Assembly: GCF_021729035.1 (NCBI RefSeq)
Contig: NZ_JAJSAP010000001.1
Coordinates: 604,222-668,221, forward strand
Source: Microbulbifer sediminum
GTDB taxonomy: Bacteria; Pseudomonadota; Gammaproteobacteria; Pseudomonadales; Cellvibrionaceae
Reading direction: 5' to 3'
Length of the DNA stretch: 64,000 bases
The notes under the pieces are model-generated. The model was not told the DNA's origin. It worked only from the letters and a program-made list of their open reading frames with translations, and made no database searches. Shown here piece by piece: positions 26,825-35,471 of this stretch. Position 1 is the stretch's first letter, and every line of letters begins with the position of its first letter. The position numbers and the translations under genes are program-made.

Positions 26825-27556
26825 ATGCAAACGGCATCCGTTTCCAGAAAGGTGCATAAGTGGATTTTCCTGTTTATCGGAATCCAGGCCCTGCTTTGGA
26901 CCCTGAGCGGGGTTTACATGGTGGTGGTGGACCTGGACTTCATCCACGGAGACCACCTGGTAAAAAACCTGCGTGAGCCCCTGCCCGATGACCAGGCGCA
27001 AGTCACCCCCACCGAAGCCCTGCTGCAGGAGTACAGCAATCCACGCTTTGTGCAATTAAAAGCGATCAAGGGAAAACTGTTCTACATCCTGCGCGACGAT
27101 AATGGCGCACACCTGATTGATGCCCGCAGCGGTACCGAGGTATCCCCGATAGACCGGGCGCGCGCCAAAGAGCTGGCAGAGTACTACTATGCCGGCGAAA
27201 TGCCCGCCGCCACCGCGGAGCTGATCGAGAGCAACCCGCCCACCGAGCTGCAGTCCCGCCCTCTGCCGCTCTGGCGCATCGACTTCGACGATCGCTACGG
27301 CACCAGCTTTTATATCCACCCGGACACCGGCTCGCTGGTGACCCGACGCCACGACTACTGGCGCGCATTCGACTTCTTCTGGATGCTCCACATCATGGAT
27401 TACGAAGAGCGCGCGGATATCCACAACCCGCTGCTCCTGACCGTAACACTGGCCAGCCTCGGCGGCGTGATCGCCGGCCTGGTGCTGTTGTTCTACAGTT
27501 TCGGGCGCCGCCGCAGTGAGACACCCGACCCGACCCAGGCGGGAGGTGCACAATGA
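26825..27556 (+). CDS. PepSY-associated TM domain protein
   Basis: A 243-residue inner-membrane protein with an N-terminal helix (about 12-34), a periplasmic PepSY-like segment (about 55-180) and two C-terminal helices (about 181-193 and 203-227). Two histidines at membrane edges, His11 (VHKW) and His189 (FWMLHIMDY), are conserved in the next gene product and are candidate heme or metal ligands. PepSY-TM proteins of the FoxB/PiuB kind act as ferrisiderophore reductases in other bacteria. The stop overlaps the next start (ATGA), so the pair is translationally coupled and may form a complex. Confidence 0.85.
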   Translation: MQTASVSRKVHKWIFLFIGIQALLWTLSGVYMVVVDLDFIHGDHLVKNLREPLPDDQAQVTPTEALLQEYSNPRFVQLKAIKGKLFYILRDDNGAHLIDARSGTEVSPIDRARAKELAEYYYAGEMPAATAELIESNPPTELQSRPLPLWRIDFDDRYGTSFYIHPDTGSLVTRRHDYWRAFDFFWMLHIMDYEERADIHNPLLLTVTLASLGGVIAGLVLLFYSFGRRRSETPDPTQAGGAQ

Positions 27557-29418
27557 ACTTCATCAAGACAGCCCACAAATGGCTGAGCCTGGTTATTGGC
27601 TTGCAGTTGGCACTGTGGCTCGCCAGCGGTCTCGCCTTTGCCCTGCTGGACTCAAGCGTGGTCAGTGGGCGCCACCTGGCCGAACGCCAGCCGGCGCAGT
27701 CGATCGCGCCGCAACAGTCGCTGCTCTCCCACGCGGAAATCGCCCGGCGCCATCCGGGTACGGAGATCTTCTCCATCCGCCTGCAACCGGGCCTCAATCG
27801 CCCGGTCTACCGGGTGGAGACTGCAGACGGAATCCAGCTGCATGATGCCCGCAGTGGCGAAACGCTGGTCATCGACGCAGCCATGGCCGCCGACATCGCC
27901 GCACGGGACTATGCCGGCGACGACAGCCTGGTTGGCGAACCGGTCCTCCTCGAGTCCGGCACCATGGAAACACGCGGCCACAGCGGTGCCATCTGGCGGG
28001 TGGACGTGGCCGATGAGTTCGGCACGACCCTGTACGTTTCCGCCCGGGATGGGCAGGTACTCGAGCGCCGCAACGATAGCTGGCGGCTGTTCGACATCTT
28101 CTGGATGCTGCACATCATGGACTACACCGAGCGGCAGGACTTCAACAACCCGTTCGTCATCGCCTTTGGCATCGGCGCCCTGCTGATGTCCATCTCCGGC
28201 TGCCTGCTACTGTTTTCCAGCTTCAGCCGCCACGATTTCAACCTGGTGGCAAAGCTGCGCCGCAGCAAAGTGGTGGTGACCCTGCTCGATCGGGCCGCAG
28301 CGCCGATCCAGGAGCTGGCGCTGCCCAGCGGCGTGAGCCTGTTCGACGGACTCGCCGCAAACGGTGTACAACTACCGTCCAACTGCGGCGGCGGCGGCAG
28401 CTGCGGCCTCTGCCAGGTGCAGATGCCGGCGGACACACCGGTGACCGGCAGCGAGAAGGCTCTTTTGTCGCCAGCCGAGTTAGCTGCCGGCTATCGCCTC
28501 GCCTGCCAGCAGCGCGCCAGCGGCGCAACCCGCCTGGTGCTGGATGACAGCGTGTTGCAGGCCTGCCAGTTCGAGGCCGAGGTGGTTGAAACCCGTTTCC
28601 TGACGCCCTTTATCAAGGAAATCCGGCTTCGCCCTGACAGCGGCGGGCCCTTTTCCTTCCGTGCCGGCAGTTTTGTGCAAGTGGAGATCCCTCCACACCA
28701 GCTGCGGCTGGGAGAAATGATTGTGGAGCCCGCTTACCGCGACGATTGGCAACAGTGGCGCGACACCCCTGCCGGCGCGCACGGCGAGCCTGTGCGGCGC
28801 TCCTACTCGATGGCCAGCGCCCCGGGCGAGGCCCTGACCGGCACCGACGGAGAGGGCATCATCTCCCTGAATGTCCGCATCCAGCCGCCGCCCCCGGGCC
28901 AGGCCGCAGCGCCTGCCGGCGCCGGTTCCAGCTATATGTTCAACCTCACCAGGGGTGACCGCGTGCACCTGAGCGGCCCCTTTGGCAGCTTCCACGCCAG
29001 CGACAATGACCGGGAGATGATCCTGATCGGTGGTGGCGCCGGCATGGCACCTCTGCGCTCGATCATCGTGGACCAGCTGCACAACCGCGGTAGCGGGCGA
29101 AGGATCCACTTCTGGTACGGCGCACGGAGTCTTCGTGAGGTCTTTTACGAGGACCTGTTTGATGCCCTCGCGGCCGAGCACCCCAATTTCCACTGGCACC
29201 TGGGGCTGTCGGAACCGCACCCGGATGACCGCTGGTCCGGCCCTACCGGTTACATCAGCGATATCGCCGCGGAACAGTACCTGCGGCAGCACCCGGACCT
29301 GGGCAGCTGCGAGTTCTACCTGTGCGGCCCGCCGGCCATGCTGAAGGCCAGTATCACCATGCTCACCGGACTGGGCGTAAGCGAGGAACAGATCTCCTTC
29401 GACGATTTTGGGTGCTGA
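27553..29418 (+). CDS. PepSY-TM protein fused to NqrF-like [2Fe-2S]/FAD/NADH reductase
   Basis: A 621-residue fusion. Residues 1-230 repeat the PepSY-TM layout of the previous gene, with His8 and FWMLHIMDY (His187). Residues about 238-335 form a plant-type [2Fe-2S] ferredoxin with Cys 278, 284, 287 and 318. Residues about 340-480 form the FAD domain (RSYSMASAP at 416). Residues about 487-621 bind NADH (GGGAGMAPLRS, YLCGPPAM). The C-terminal FDDFG mimics Na+-translocating quinone reductase subunit NqrF, yet no other nqr gene is nearby. It should take cytoplasmic NADH electrons to the membrane, probably to reduce a metal chelate in the periplasm. Confidence 0.9.
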   Translation: MNFIKTAHKWLSLVIGLQLALWLASGLAFALLDSSVVSGRHLAERQPAQSIAPQQSLLSHAEIARRHPGTEIFSIRLQPGLNRPVYRVETADGIQLHDARSGETLVIDAAMAADIAARDYAGDDSLVGEPVLLESGTMETRGHSGAIWRVDVADEFGTTLYVSARDGQVLERRNDSWRLFDIFWMLHIMDYTERQDFNNPFVIAFGIGALLMSISGCLLLFSSFSRHDFNLVAKLRRSKVVVTLLDRAAAPIQELALPSGVSLFDGLAANGVQLPSNCGGGGSCGLCQVQMPADTPVTGSEKALLSPAELAAGYRLACQQRASGATRLVLDDSVLQACQFEAEVVETRFLTPFIKEIRLRPDSGGPFSFRAGSFVQVEIPPHQLRLGEMIVEPAYRDDWQQWRDTPAGAHGEPVRRSYSMASAPGEALTGTDGEGIISLNVRIQPPPPGQAAAPAGAGSSYMFNLTRGDRVHLSGPFGSFHASDNDREMILIGGGAGMAPLRSIIVDQLHNRGSGRRIHFWYGARSLREVFYEDLFDALAAEHPNFHWHLGLSEPHPDDRWSGPTGYISDIAAEQYLRQHPDLGSCEFYLCGPPAMLKASITMLTGLGVSEEQISFDDFGC

Positions 29419-29538
29419 AGTGGGGCTCTTGGTGAACCGGCATACCGGGGCGTCTTGCAAAGCGCCCCGGCAGCCTCTAATCTGCGTCGGCACACCCGAC
29501 AGCCTATGCCGACGGGACGCCCTGGGAAAAGGACTCTG

Positions 29539-29961
29539 ATGCATCAATTCACTGCACGAGCACTGTTACTGCTGATGTTGCTCACCGTCTTCGGACAGGT
29601 GACCGCCCAGCCGTGCGTGGATATGCAGAGTCCGCTTTCCACCGGTCATCCAGCCTCCACCGAACAGGCTCCGCCCGCCCACGATGATATGGGCAGTAGC
29701 GCGCGAGTCCCCGGCATGGAGCACTGCGACAATGCGGCGATGACGGGCAAAGCAGATTCCAGCCATTGCGACGATACCGCTGTTGCCAGTGACGACTGCG
29801 CCCCGGAGTGCTCCTGCTGCCCCGGCCATTGCGCCTCGGCGGTCCCGGTTGCCGACAGCCATACTCCACTTTCACCGCGTCACGTCCCCGAGTGTACCTA
29901 TCGCGAAATAGCCTCCACCCCCCACCCAGAGAGTGAGTTCCGGCCACCTATCACTGGCTGA
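29539..29961 (+). CDS. small secreted Cys/His-rich protein, CopL-like (copy 2)
   Basis: A 140-residue protein with a signal peptide (to TAQ, about residue 24). The mature part carries Met/His/Cys motifs and ends with CSCCPGHCASA and FRPPITG, the same elements as the protein at 23461-23844. It is placed upstream of a DUF411 gene and copAB, the position CopL occupies in Xanthomonas copper operons. A copper-binding or copper-sensing role is inferred from that context and composition. ATG 29539 follows AAAAGGA. No known enzyme domain is present. Confidence 0.7.
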   Translation: MHQFTARALLLLMLLTVFGQVTAQPCVDMQSPLSTGHPASTEQAPPAHDDMGSSARVPGMEHCDNAAMTGKADSSHCDDTAVASDDCAPECSCCPGHCASAVPVADSHTPLSPRHVPECTYREIASTPHPESEFRPPITG

Positions 29962-30096
29962 CCTCCGGGTCCCTGCGCCCACAGTGGCGCAATCCCCCGA
30001 TTGAATACCTGGCAGCGACAGGCGCTGCGGCGGCTTCCCTACGCCCGGAGCCAGCGCCGCTGCCACAGCTCAAATTGCCTTGATGAGAACACTTTT

Positions 30097-30612
30097 ATGT
30101 ATCGCAAACTGAAAATCGTAATGCTCAGCACCCTGGCTGCCCTCGCGCTGGCCGCCTGTACCGGAGAGAGCGCTGACGCGGCGGGCCAGGCCGGCAGTGA
30201 TTCCGACGTGGCTGCCATCACCCTGACCACCTTCAAGAGCCCCACCTGTGGCTGCTGTGGCCAGTGGGTGGAGCATGCACGGGACAATGGCTTCCGGGTC
30301 TCCGTAAAGGACGTCGATGACCTGAATGGAGTCAAGGCCAGCCACAAAATCGCCCCCAGGCACCAGTCCTGTCATACCAGCGTGTCAGCGGAGGGCTTCG
30401 TATTCGAAGGGCATATCCCGGCGAAATATATCCGCCAATTCCTGCAAGCTCCACCCGCCGGTGCCCGCGGCCTGGCCGTACCGGCGATGCCCCTGGGAAG
30501 CCCGGGAATGGAAGTGGATGATCGTTTCACGCCCTACACCGTCATGCTGCTGCATGAGGATGGCAGCGAGAGTGTCTACGCCCGGATCGACAGCGCAGCA
30601 CAACAGCACTGA
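30097..30612 (+). CDS. DUF411 metal-binding lipoprotein
   Basis: A 171-residue protein with a lipobox (LALAACTG, Cys21), so it is probably a membrane-anchored lipoprotein. The DUF411 motif SPTCGCCGQWVEH gives Cys 51, 53 and 54, followed by a thioredoxin-like pattern, and a second motif HQSCHTS lies near residue 90. DUF411 proteins commonly accompany copper resistance genes and are thought to bind copper or other soft metals. It sits eight bases before copA and is surely in the same operon. Confidence 0.88.
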   Translation: MYRKLKIVMLSTLAALALAACTGESADAAGQAGSDSDVAAITLTTFKSPTCGCCGQWVEHARDNGFRVSVKDVDDLNGVKASHKIAPRHQSCHTSVSAEGFVFEGHIPAKYIRQFLQAPPAGARGLAVPAMPLGSPGMEVDDRFTPYTVMLLHEDGSESVYARIDSAAQQH

Positions 30613-30620
30613 GGTAAAAG

Positions 30621-32591
30621 ATGAGTAAAACAGCCCGCCCGCAAATCGAACTGCCCCGGCTCTCCCGACGCCGGTTTGTCACCGGCATGGCCGCCGGCGC
30701 CGCCCTGATGGGCATGCCCGGCACACTGGCAGCGAGTGCGTCCCGAACCAACCCGGCTCCCCAGACCCTGCGGGGAAACCAGTTTGACCTGAATGTAAAC
30801 TACCTGCCGGTAAACTTTACCGGCCGTGACCGCATGGCAGTGGCGGTAAACGGTAGCGTGCCGGCCCCGATACTGCGCTGGAAGGAAGGCCAGACAGTCA
30901 CCCTGAACGTCACCAATAACCTTGCCCACGACACCTCCATCCACTGGCACGGCCTGATCCTGCCCAGCGACATGGACGGTGTACCCGGCCTCAGCTTCAA
31001 CGGCATCAAGCCCGGCGAGACTTTTACCTACCGGTTCCCGGTAAACCAGAGCGGCACTTACTGGTACCACAGCCACTCTGACTTCCAGGAACAGCAGGGA
31101 CATTACGGCGCCATTGTCATCGATCCCGCCGAACCCGACCCGGTTGGTTATGACCGCGACTACGTGGTGATGCTGACCGACTGGAGCGATGAATCGCCAC
31201 ATGACATCTACGCGAAGCTGAAAAAGGAAGGCCACTATTACAACCGCCGTCGGCGCACAGCGGGTGACCTGTGGCGCGACATCCGCGAAAAAGGGGTGGC
31301 CCAGACCTGGCGCGAGCGGGAAATGTGGAACGAGATGCGCATGTCCGACCGCGACATTTCCGACGTTACCGGTTACACCTACACCTACCTGATGAATGGC
31401 CAGACACCGGATGCCAACTGGACCGCGCTGTTCCAGCGGGGGGAAAAAGTCCGCCTGCGCTTTATCAACGGCGCGGCGATGTCCATCTTCGATATCCGCA
31501 TCCCCGGCCTGAAAATGACCGTGGTCGCCACCGATGGCCAGAATATCGAACCCGTAACGGTGGATGAATTCCGTATCGGTGTTGCAGAGACTTACGACGT
31601 GGTGGTGGAACCCGCCGACGACCGTGCCTATACGCTTTTTGCCCAGACCATTGACCGCAGCGGTTATGCCTGCGGCACATTGACCCCGGACCCGTCGCTG
31701 CGAGCCGAAGTGCCAGCCATGGATTACGCTCCGGTGCTGGGACACAGTGATATGGGCATGGGGCACGGCAGCCACGGCGGCCACAACATGAACGCCGGCG
31801 CGGGCAAAATGGACCACAGCGGTCACGGCGACATGAATGGCATGGACCACAGTCAGCATGCGGGCATGCAGGGCATGGATCACAGCCAGCACGGTGGTGC
31901 AATGGATCACAGCCAGCACGCCGGCATGCAGGGCATGGACCACAGCCAACACCAGGTGAATGCGGTCGGTTACAGCCCGCACGGCGGCCGCCCGGAGCTC
32001 GGCGGCATGCAGGGCGTCTGGCATACGCACGACCTGGGGCGCGCCGGCCACGGCAGCAACAGCCCGATCGTCCACTTGCCCAGTGAGCATGGCTACGGCG
32101 TGGACATGCGTTCGGAAATGCCGACAAGCGGACTGCACGACCCGGGTATCGGGCTACGGGACCACGCTGAGCGCTACGGCCGGCGGGTGCTCAACTATGG
32201 CGATATCCGCAACCTGACCCCGACCCTCGACCGGCGTGAGCCCACCCGGGAATTACAGCTGCACCTGACCGGTAATATGCACCGTTACATGTGGTCGATG
32301 AACGGCGTCAAGTTCAGTGATGCCGAACCGCTGGTACTGAAGTATGGCGAGCGGATTCGTATCACCCTGGTCAACGACACCATGATGACGCACCCGATCC
32401 ACCTGCACGGTATGTGGAGCGAGCTGGAAACCGGCGATGCGGAATATATCCCGCGTAAGCACACCATCCTGGTACAACCCGGTTCGAAAATCAGCTACCT
32501 GGTCACCGCCGATGCCTATGGTCGCTGGGCCTACCACTGTCACCTGCTGTACCACATGCCGGGGATGTTCCGCGAAGTGCGGGTTGTATAA
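30621..32591 (+). CDS. copA: copper resistance multicopper oxidase CopA
   Basis: A 656-residue periplasmic multicopper oxidase. A Tat signal (LSRRRFVTGMAAG) exports it folded. Copper-ligand motifs are complete: HWHG (108-111), WYHSH (148-152), HPIHLHG near residue 591 and HCHLLYHM near 638, giving type 1 and the trinuclear site. Between them, residues 397-445 hold a repetitive Met/His copper-binding stretch of MDHSQH units. CopA oxidises Cu(I) and sequesters copper in the periplasm. It is followed by copB 12 bases downstream. The P-type ATPase at 37235-39553 is a different protein also called CopA in many annotations. Confidence 0.97.
   Translation: MSKTARPQIELPRLSRRRFVTGMAAGAALMGMPGTLAASASRTNPAPQTLRGNQFDLNVNYLPVNFTGRDRMAVAVNGSVPAPILRWKEGQTVTLNVTNNLAHDTSIHWHGLILPSDMDGVPGLSFNGIKPGETFTYRFPVNQSGTYWYHSHSDFQEQQGHYGAIVIDPAEPDPVGYDRDYVVMLTDWSDESPHDIYAKLKKEGHYYNRRRRTAGDLWRDIREKGVAQTWREREMWNEMRMSDRDISDVTGYTYTYLMNGQTPDANWTALFQRGEKVRLRFINGAAMSIFDIRIPGLKMTVVATDGQNIEPVTVDEFRIGVAETYDVVVEPADDRAYTLFAQTIDRSGYACGTLTPDPSLRAEVPAMDYAPVLGHSDMGMGHGSHGGHNMNAGAGKMDHSGHGDMNGMDHSQHAGMQGMDHSQHGGAMDHSQHAGMQGMDHSQHQVNAVGYSPHGGRPELGGMQGVWHTHDLGRAGHGSNSPIVHLPSEHGYGVDMRSEMPTSGLHDPGIGLRDHAERYGRRVLNYGDIRNLTPTLDRREPTRELQLHLTGNMHRYMWSMNGVKFSDAEPLVLKYGERIRITLVNDTMMTHPIHLHGMWSELETGDAEYIPRKHTILVQPGSKISYLVTADAYGRWAYHCHLLYHMPGMFREVRVV
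31809..31955 (+). repeat. in-gene Met/His repeat of CopA
   Basis: Five imperfect tandem units encoding MDHSGHGDMNG, MDHSQHAGMQG, MDHSQHGGA, MDHSQHAGMQG and MDHSQHQ. DNA units 2 and 4 are nearly identical, so copy number may vary by slippage or recombination. The Met and His side chains suit Cu(I) and Cu(II) storage. Confidence 0.9.
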
Positions 32592-32603
32592 GGGGTTATG
32601 ATC

Positions 32604-33515
32604 ATGAAATTGAAATCACTCGTATTTTTTTGCAGCGCGTTCGTTACCCCCGGGGTCCTGGCGCAGGATGCCATGGACCACCATGGTCACGATGCGCACG
32701 GGTCACACAACAGCGGAACAACAACTGCGGCAAACGAGGAGGCGCGGGAGGAAAGCGGCCACGGGCACCACGATGGCCACTCAATGCCCGAATCCGGGGA
32801 ACACCACGGCCATCACGACAGGATGCAGGCGCCGGCCGCAACAAACCTGGAGCATGCACCTGACCAGCCCGACCATGTCATGGATCATGAGGTGCTGCTC
32901 ACAAAAGTCACCATCGACCAGCTGGAATTACGCGAGCATGAAGGCAGCGCCCTCGAGGGCAGTGTCTGGTTTGGCAGCGACAGGGACAAGCTCTGGCTCA
33001 AGACCGAAGTGGAGCGCGAGGAGGACAACACCGAGAGCGCGGAGCTCCAGGCCCTCTATAGCCGCGCGATCGCACCATACTGGGACCTGCAGATGGGCGT
33101 GCGCCACGACTTCCAGCTGGAGGATGGCGACAGCAAGAACTGGGGTACGATCGGATTTAACGGCCTGGCACCCTACTTCTTTGAAGTGGACTCGGCACTG
33201 TTTGTCAGCGAGGATGGCGATACTGCCCTGCGCCTGGAGGCAGAATATGAGTTTCTGTTCACTCAGCAGTGGATCCTGAGCCCTGAAGTGGAAATGAATT
33301 TTTACGGCCAGGACGACCCGGACACCAATACCGGGGCAGGCCTGTCAGATGTGGAAGCGGGCCTGCGCCTCCGTTACGAGTTCACCCCACAGTTCGCGCC
33401 CTATATCGGTGTGAATTACGAGAAGAAATTCGGCGACACCGCCGATTTCCTGCGCGCCGAGGGTGAATCCACCGGGGAGACCACCTGGGTGATCGGGCTG
33501 CACGCCTGGTTCTAG
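32604..33515 (+). CDS. copB: copper resistance outer-membrane protein CopB
   Basis: A 303-residue outer-membrane protein with a signal peptide (ending VLA). A His/Met-rich N-terminal third follows (DHHGHDAHGSH, GHGHHDGHS, HHGHHDRM), then a beta-barrel CopB domain starting EVLLTKVTIDQLELRE and ending LHAWF. ATG 32604 has AGGGG eight bases before it, so it is preferred over ATG 32598, which is too close. CopB binds copper at the outer membrane and partners with CopA. It is in the same operon as the DUF411 gene and copA. Confidence 0.95.
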   Translation: MKLKSLVFFCSAFVTPGVLAQDAMDHHGHDAHGSHNSGTTTAANEEAREESGHGHHDGHSMPESGEHHGHHDRMQAPAATNLEHAPDQPDHVMDHEVLLTKVTIDQLELREHEGSALEGSVWFGSDRDKLWLKTEVEREEDNTESAELQALYSRAIAPYWDLQMGVRHDFQLEDGDSKNWGTIGFNGLAPYFFEVDSALFVSEDGDTALRLEAEYEFLFTQQWILSPEVEMNFYGQDDPDTNTGAGLSDVEAGLRLRYEFTPQFAPYIGVNYEKKFGDTADFLRAEGESTGETTWVIGLHAWF

Positions 33516-33531
33516 GTGAGTTAGGCGGGTT

Positions 33532-33554
33532 CCGGAGGAAGGATTACCCTCCGG
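33532..33554 (+). terminator. hairpin between copB and copC
   Basis: A 7-bp stem (CCGGAGG / CCTCCGG, 9-base loop) lies 16 bases after copB and lacks a T run. It is likely a weak attenuator or processing site dividing copAB from copCD. Confidence 0.45.
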
Positions 33555-33605
33555 TCCCCGCGGCACAGCCGCTAAAATTCATACTACACGTAAAGGGGTG
33601 TAATC

Positions 33606-33968
33606 ATGCTCAAGTTATCACTGGTGCGGTTCCTGGCCATGGCTGGTTTTATCTTCAGTACCACTCTTGCCGCCCATACCGGCCTGCAAGGCTCCAGCCC
33701 GGCAGATGGCGATCAGCTCAGCCAGCCACCGGCTTCCCTGCAGCTGAACTTTTCCGGAGAAGTCCGCCTGATGCGCGTATCTCTTGAAGAAGCCAAGCAG
33801 GGCGAAGTGAAGCTCGAATTTATGCCCACCGCCGTTGCAGAAAAAAATATCAGCCTCCCGCTACCGGCACTCGCCGATGGCGAATACACCGTGTCATGGA
33901 TGGCCATGGGGGGCGATGGCCACAAGATGTCCGGGCAATTCTCCTTCGAAATCACAACGGAAAACTAG
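33606..33968 (+). CDS. copC: periplasmic copper-binding protein CopC
   Basis: A 120-residue CopC/YobA domain protein. The signal peptide ends LAA, and the mature N-terminus starts HTGLQGSSPADGDQL, placing the copper-binding amino-terminal His first. The C-terminal DGHKMSGQFSFE completes the Cu(II) site (His in DGHKM). CopC carries copper in the periplasm and works with CopD. AAAGGGGTG precedes ATG 33606. Its stop codon abuts the copD start. Confidence 0.94.
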   Translation: MLKLSLVRFLAMAGFIFSTTLAAHTGLQGSSPADGDQLSQPPASLQLNFSGEVRLMRVSLEEAKQGEVKLEFMPTAVAEKNISLPLPALADGEYTVSWMAMGGDGHKMSGQFSFEITTEN

Positions 33969-34826
33969 GTGGTGTGGGCGACGGCTTTTGCGCTGAACAA
34001 GTGGTTACTCTACGGCGCACTTTCGGTGGTGATCGGGGGTACTGCCACAATGTTGCTGTGGACGCCGCGCCGCGACATCCGGGCGCAGGTGCAGGCCTAC
34101 CTGCTACCCGCCACTGTCGCCGGCCCGCTGTTCGCAGCTACAGGTTTCCTCGTGCAGGTGGGAACCTTCGCCGAGGCGGGATTGCCAGGCATGGTCGATC
34201 CTCTCTACTTATCGATACTCTGGCAATCACCGGCGGGGGCGGTAGCGCTGCTGCAGAGTCTGGGTTTTGTCGCAGCCCTACTGGCGGCACTCTGCCTGTT
34301 GCGACACTATCGCCGGTGGGCCACGGCCTTGTGGCTGCTGGGCACGTTACTACTGCTGCTGCCCTTTTCCTGGCGAGGCCATACGGTGGACGCCTCCCTG
34401 TGGGTACGGGCCGCCCTGTCATTGCACGTCGGCCTCGCCGCCTGGTGGATGGGAGCCCTCTATCCCCTGTGGCATCTGAGCCGCCATGGGGATCCTGCAT
34501 TGTATGGCGACGCCATGGCACAGTTCGGGCAACTGGCGAGCTGGCTGGTGGCATTGCTGGCTGCCTGCGGGACCTGGGTACTGTACTCCCTGATCGGTGG
34601 TTTCGGGCCCCTGGTGCAGAGTGGCTACGGATTGTCGATGCTGCTGAAGCTGGCCCTAGTGGCCACAGTGCTGCTGCTCGCGGCGCAGAACAAGTGGAGA
34701 CTGGTCCCACGCCTGCCCGCCACCGCTGCGGGGCTATCCGGAAGTATCCGCGCGGAAATGCTCGTAGGAGTGGCGATACTTCTTGTCACCGCCCTGCTTT
34801 CCACTCTTACCGGTCCCGGACACTGA
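33969..34826 (+). CDS. copD: copper transport membrane protein CopD
   Basis: A 285-residue integral membrane protein with about eight helices and a CopD domain. The SLHVGLAAWWMGALYPLW helix holds the conserved His and Trp of the family. The start is GTG 33969, directly after the copC stop with no gap (a second GTG follows), so translation is coupled. CopD is thought to bring copper from CopC into the cytoplasm, in contrast to the export role of the ATPase nearby. Confidence 0.92.
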   Translation: MVWATAFALNKWLLYGALSVVIGGTATMLLWTPRRDIRAQVQAYLLPATVAGPLFAATGFLVQVGTFAEAGLPGMVDPLYLSILWQSPAGAVALLQSLGFVAALLAALCLLRHYRRWATALWLLGTLLLLLPFSWRGHTVDASLWVRAALSLHVGLAAWWMGALYPLWHLSRHGDPALYGDAMAQFGQLASWLVALLAACGTWVLYSLIGGFGPLVQSGYGLSMLLKLALVATVLLLAAQNKWRLVPRLPATAAGLSGSIRAEMLVGVAILLVTALLSTLTGPGH

Positions 34827-34892
34827 CGGGCGCTGCGGCTCCGCAATGCCTGGCGGTGCCGGGAACAAACACAGGTATAAAAGGACGGAATT

Positions 34893-35393
34893 ATGAGACG
34901 CTGTCAATTACAGGGGCCCAATACCCGGTGGCTGCTTTGCATACTGCTGGCCCTGCTTTCGCTCGGGGTCGCAGCACACGGAGAAAAAGAGGAGCAGCAG
35001 GAGAGTTCCTCGCTGTTCTCCGGCCTGGATTCCCCGGCCGGCAAGACGGTGGAGTCCTTTCACCGTGCACTGCGTAGTGGCAACCGCGAAGGGGTGCTCC
35101 ATGCACTGGCTGATAATGTAGTGATTTTTGAGGGCGGCAAGGTAGAGCGTTCCCGGGCGGAATATGCGAGCCATCACCTGGAAGCCGATATGAGATTCCT
35201 GCAGCAGGTGCAAGCGACTCAACTGGAGCTGCAGGTAACAGAGAGCCGGGAACTGGCCTACTCCTACGGGCGCAGCCGGCTGCAGGGCAGCTATGAGGGA
35301 AAGGCGCTGGACCTGGAATCCATGGAGACCCTGGTACTCAAGCGTGTCGGCCAGGAGTGGAAAATTGTACAGGTGCACTGGTCGAGCAAATAG
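34893..35393 (+). CDS. secreted NTF2-like (SnoaL/DUF4440-type) protein
   Basis: A 166-residue protein with a signal peptide (to VAA, about residue 28). An NTF2-like fold follows: the FHRALRSGNREGVLHALADNVVIFEGG opening (SnoaL/YybH type) and a closing strand WKIVQVHWSSK. Such proteins are often found at the end of cop operons, with unknown function. AAGGACGG precedes ATG 34893, 66 bases after copD. A pocket-binding role is possible and no catalytic residues are obvious. Confidence 0.82.
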   Translation: MRRCQLQGPNTRWLLCILLALLSLGVAAHGEKEEQQESSSLFSGLDSPAGKTVESFHRALRSGNREGVLHALADNVVIFEGGKVERSRAEYASHHLEADMRFLQQVQATQLELQVTESRELAYSYGRSRLQGSYEGKALDLESMETLVLKRVGQEWKIVQVHWSSK

Positions 35394-35471
35394 GTCCCGC
35401 CACTTTGACCCAAAGCCCTCCACACGGCCAGCAGCCCCGGGACTCAGTCCGGGAGCCGCAAGCAGTAACGT

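Noticed and set aside
30576..32138. Minus-strand 520-codon frame opposite copA
   Set aside because: Shadow of the CopA repeat and core; the His-rich stretch mirrors the sense repeat.
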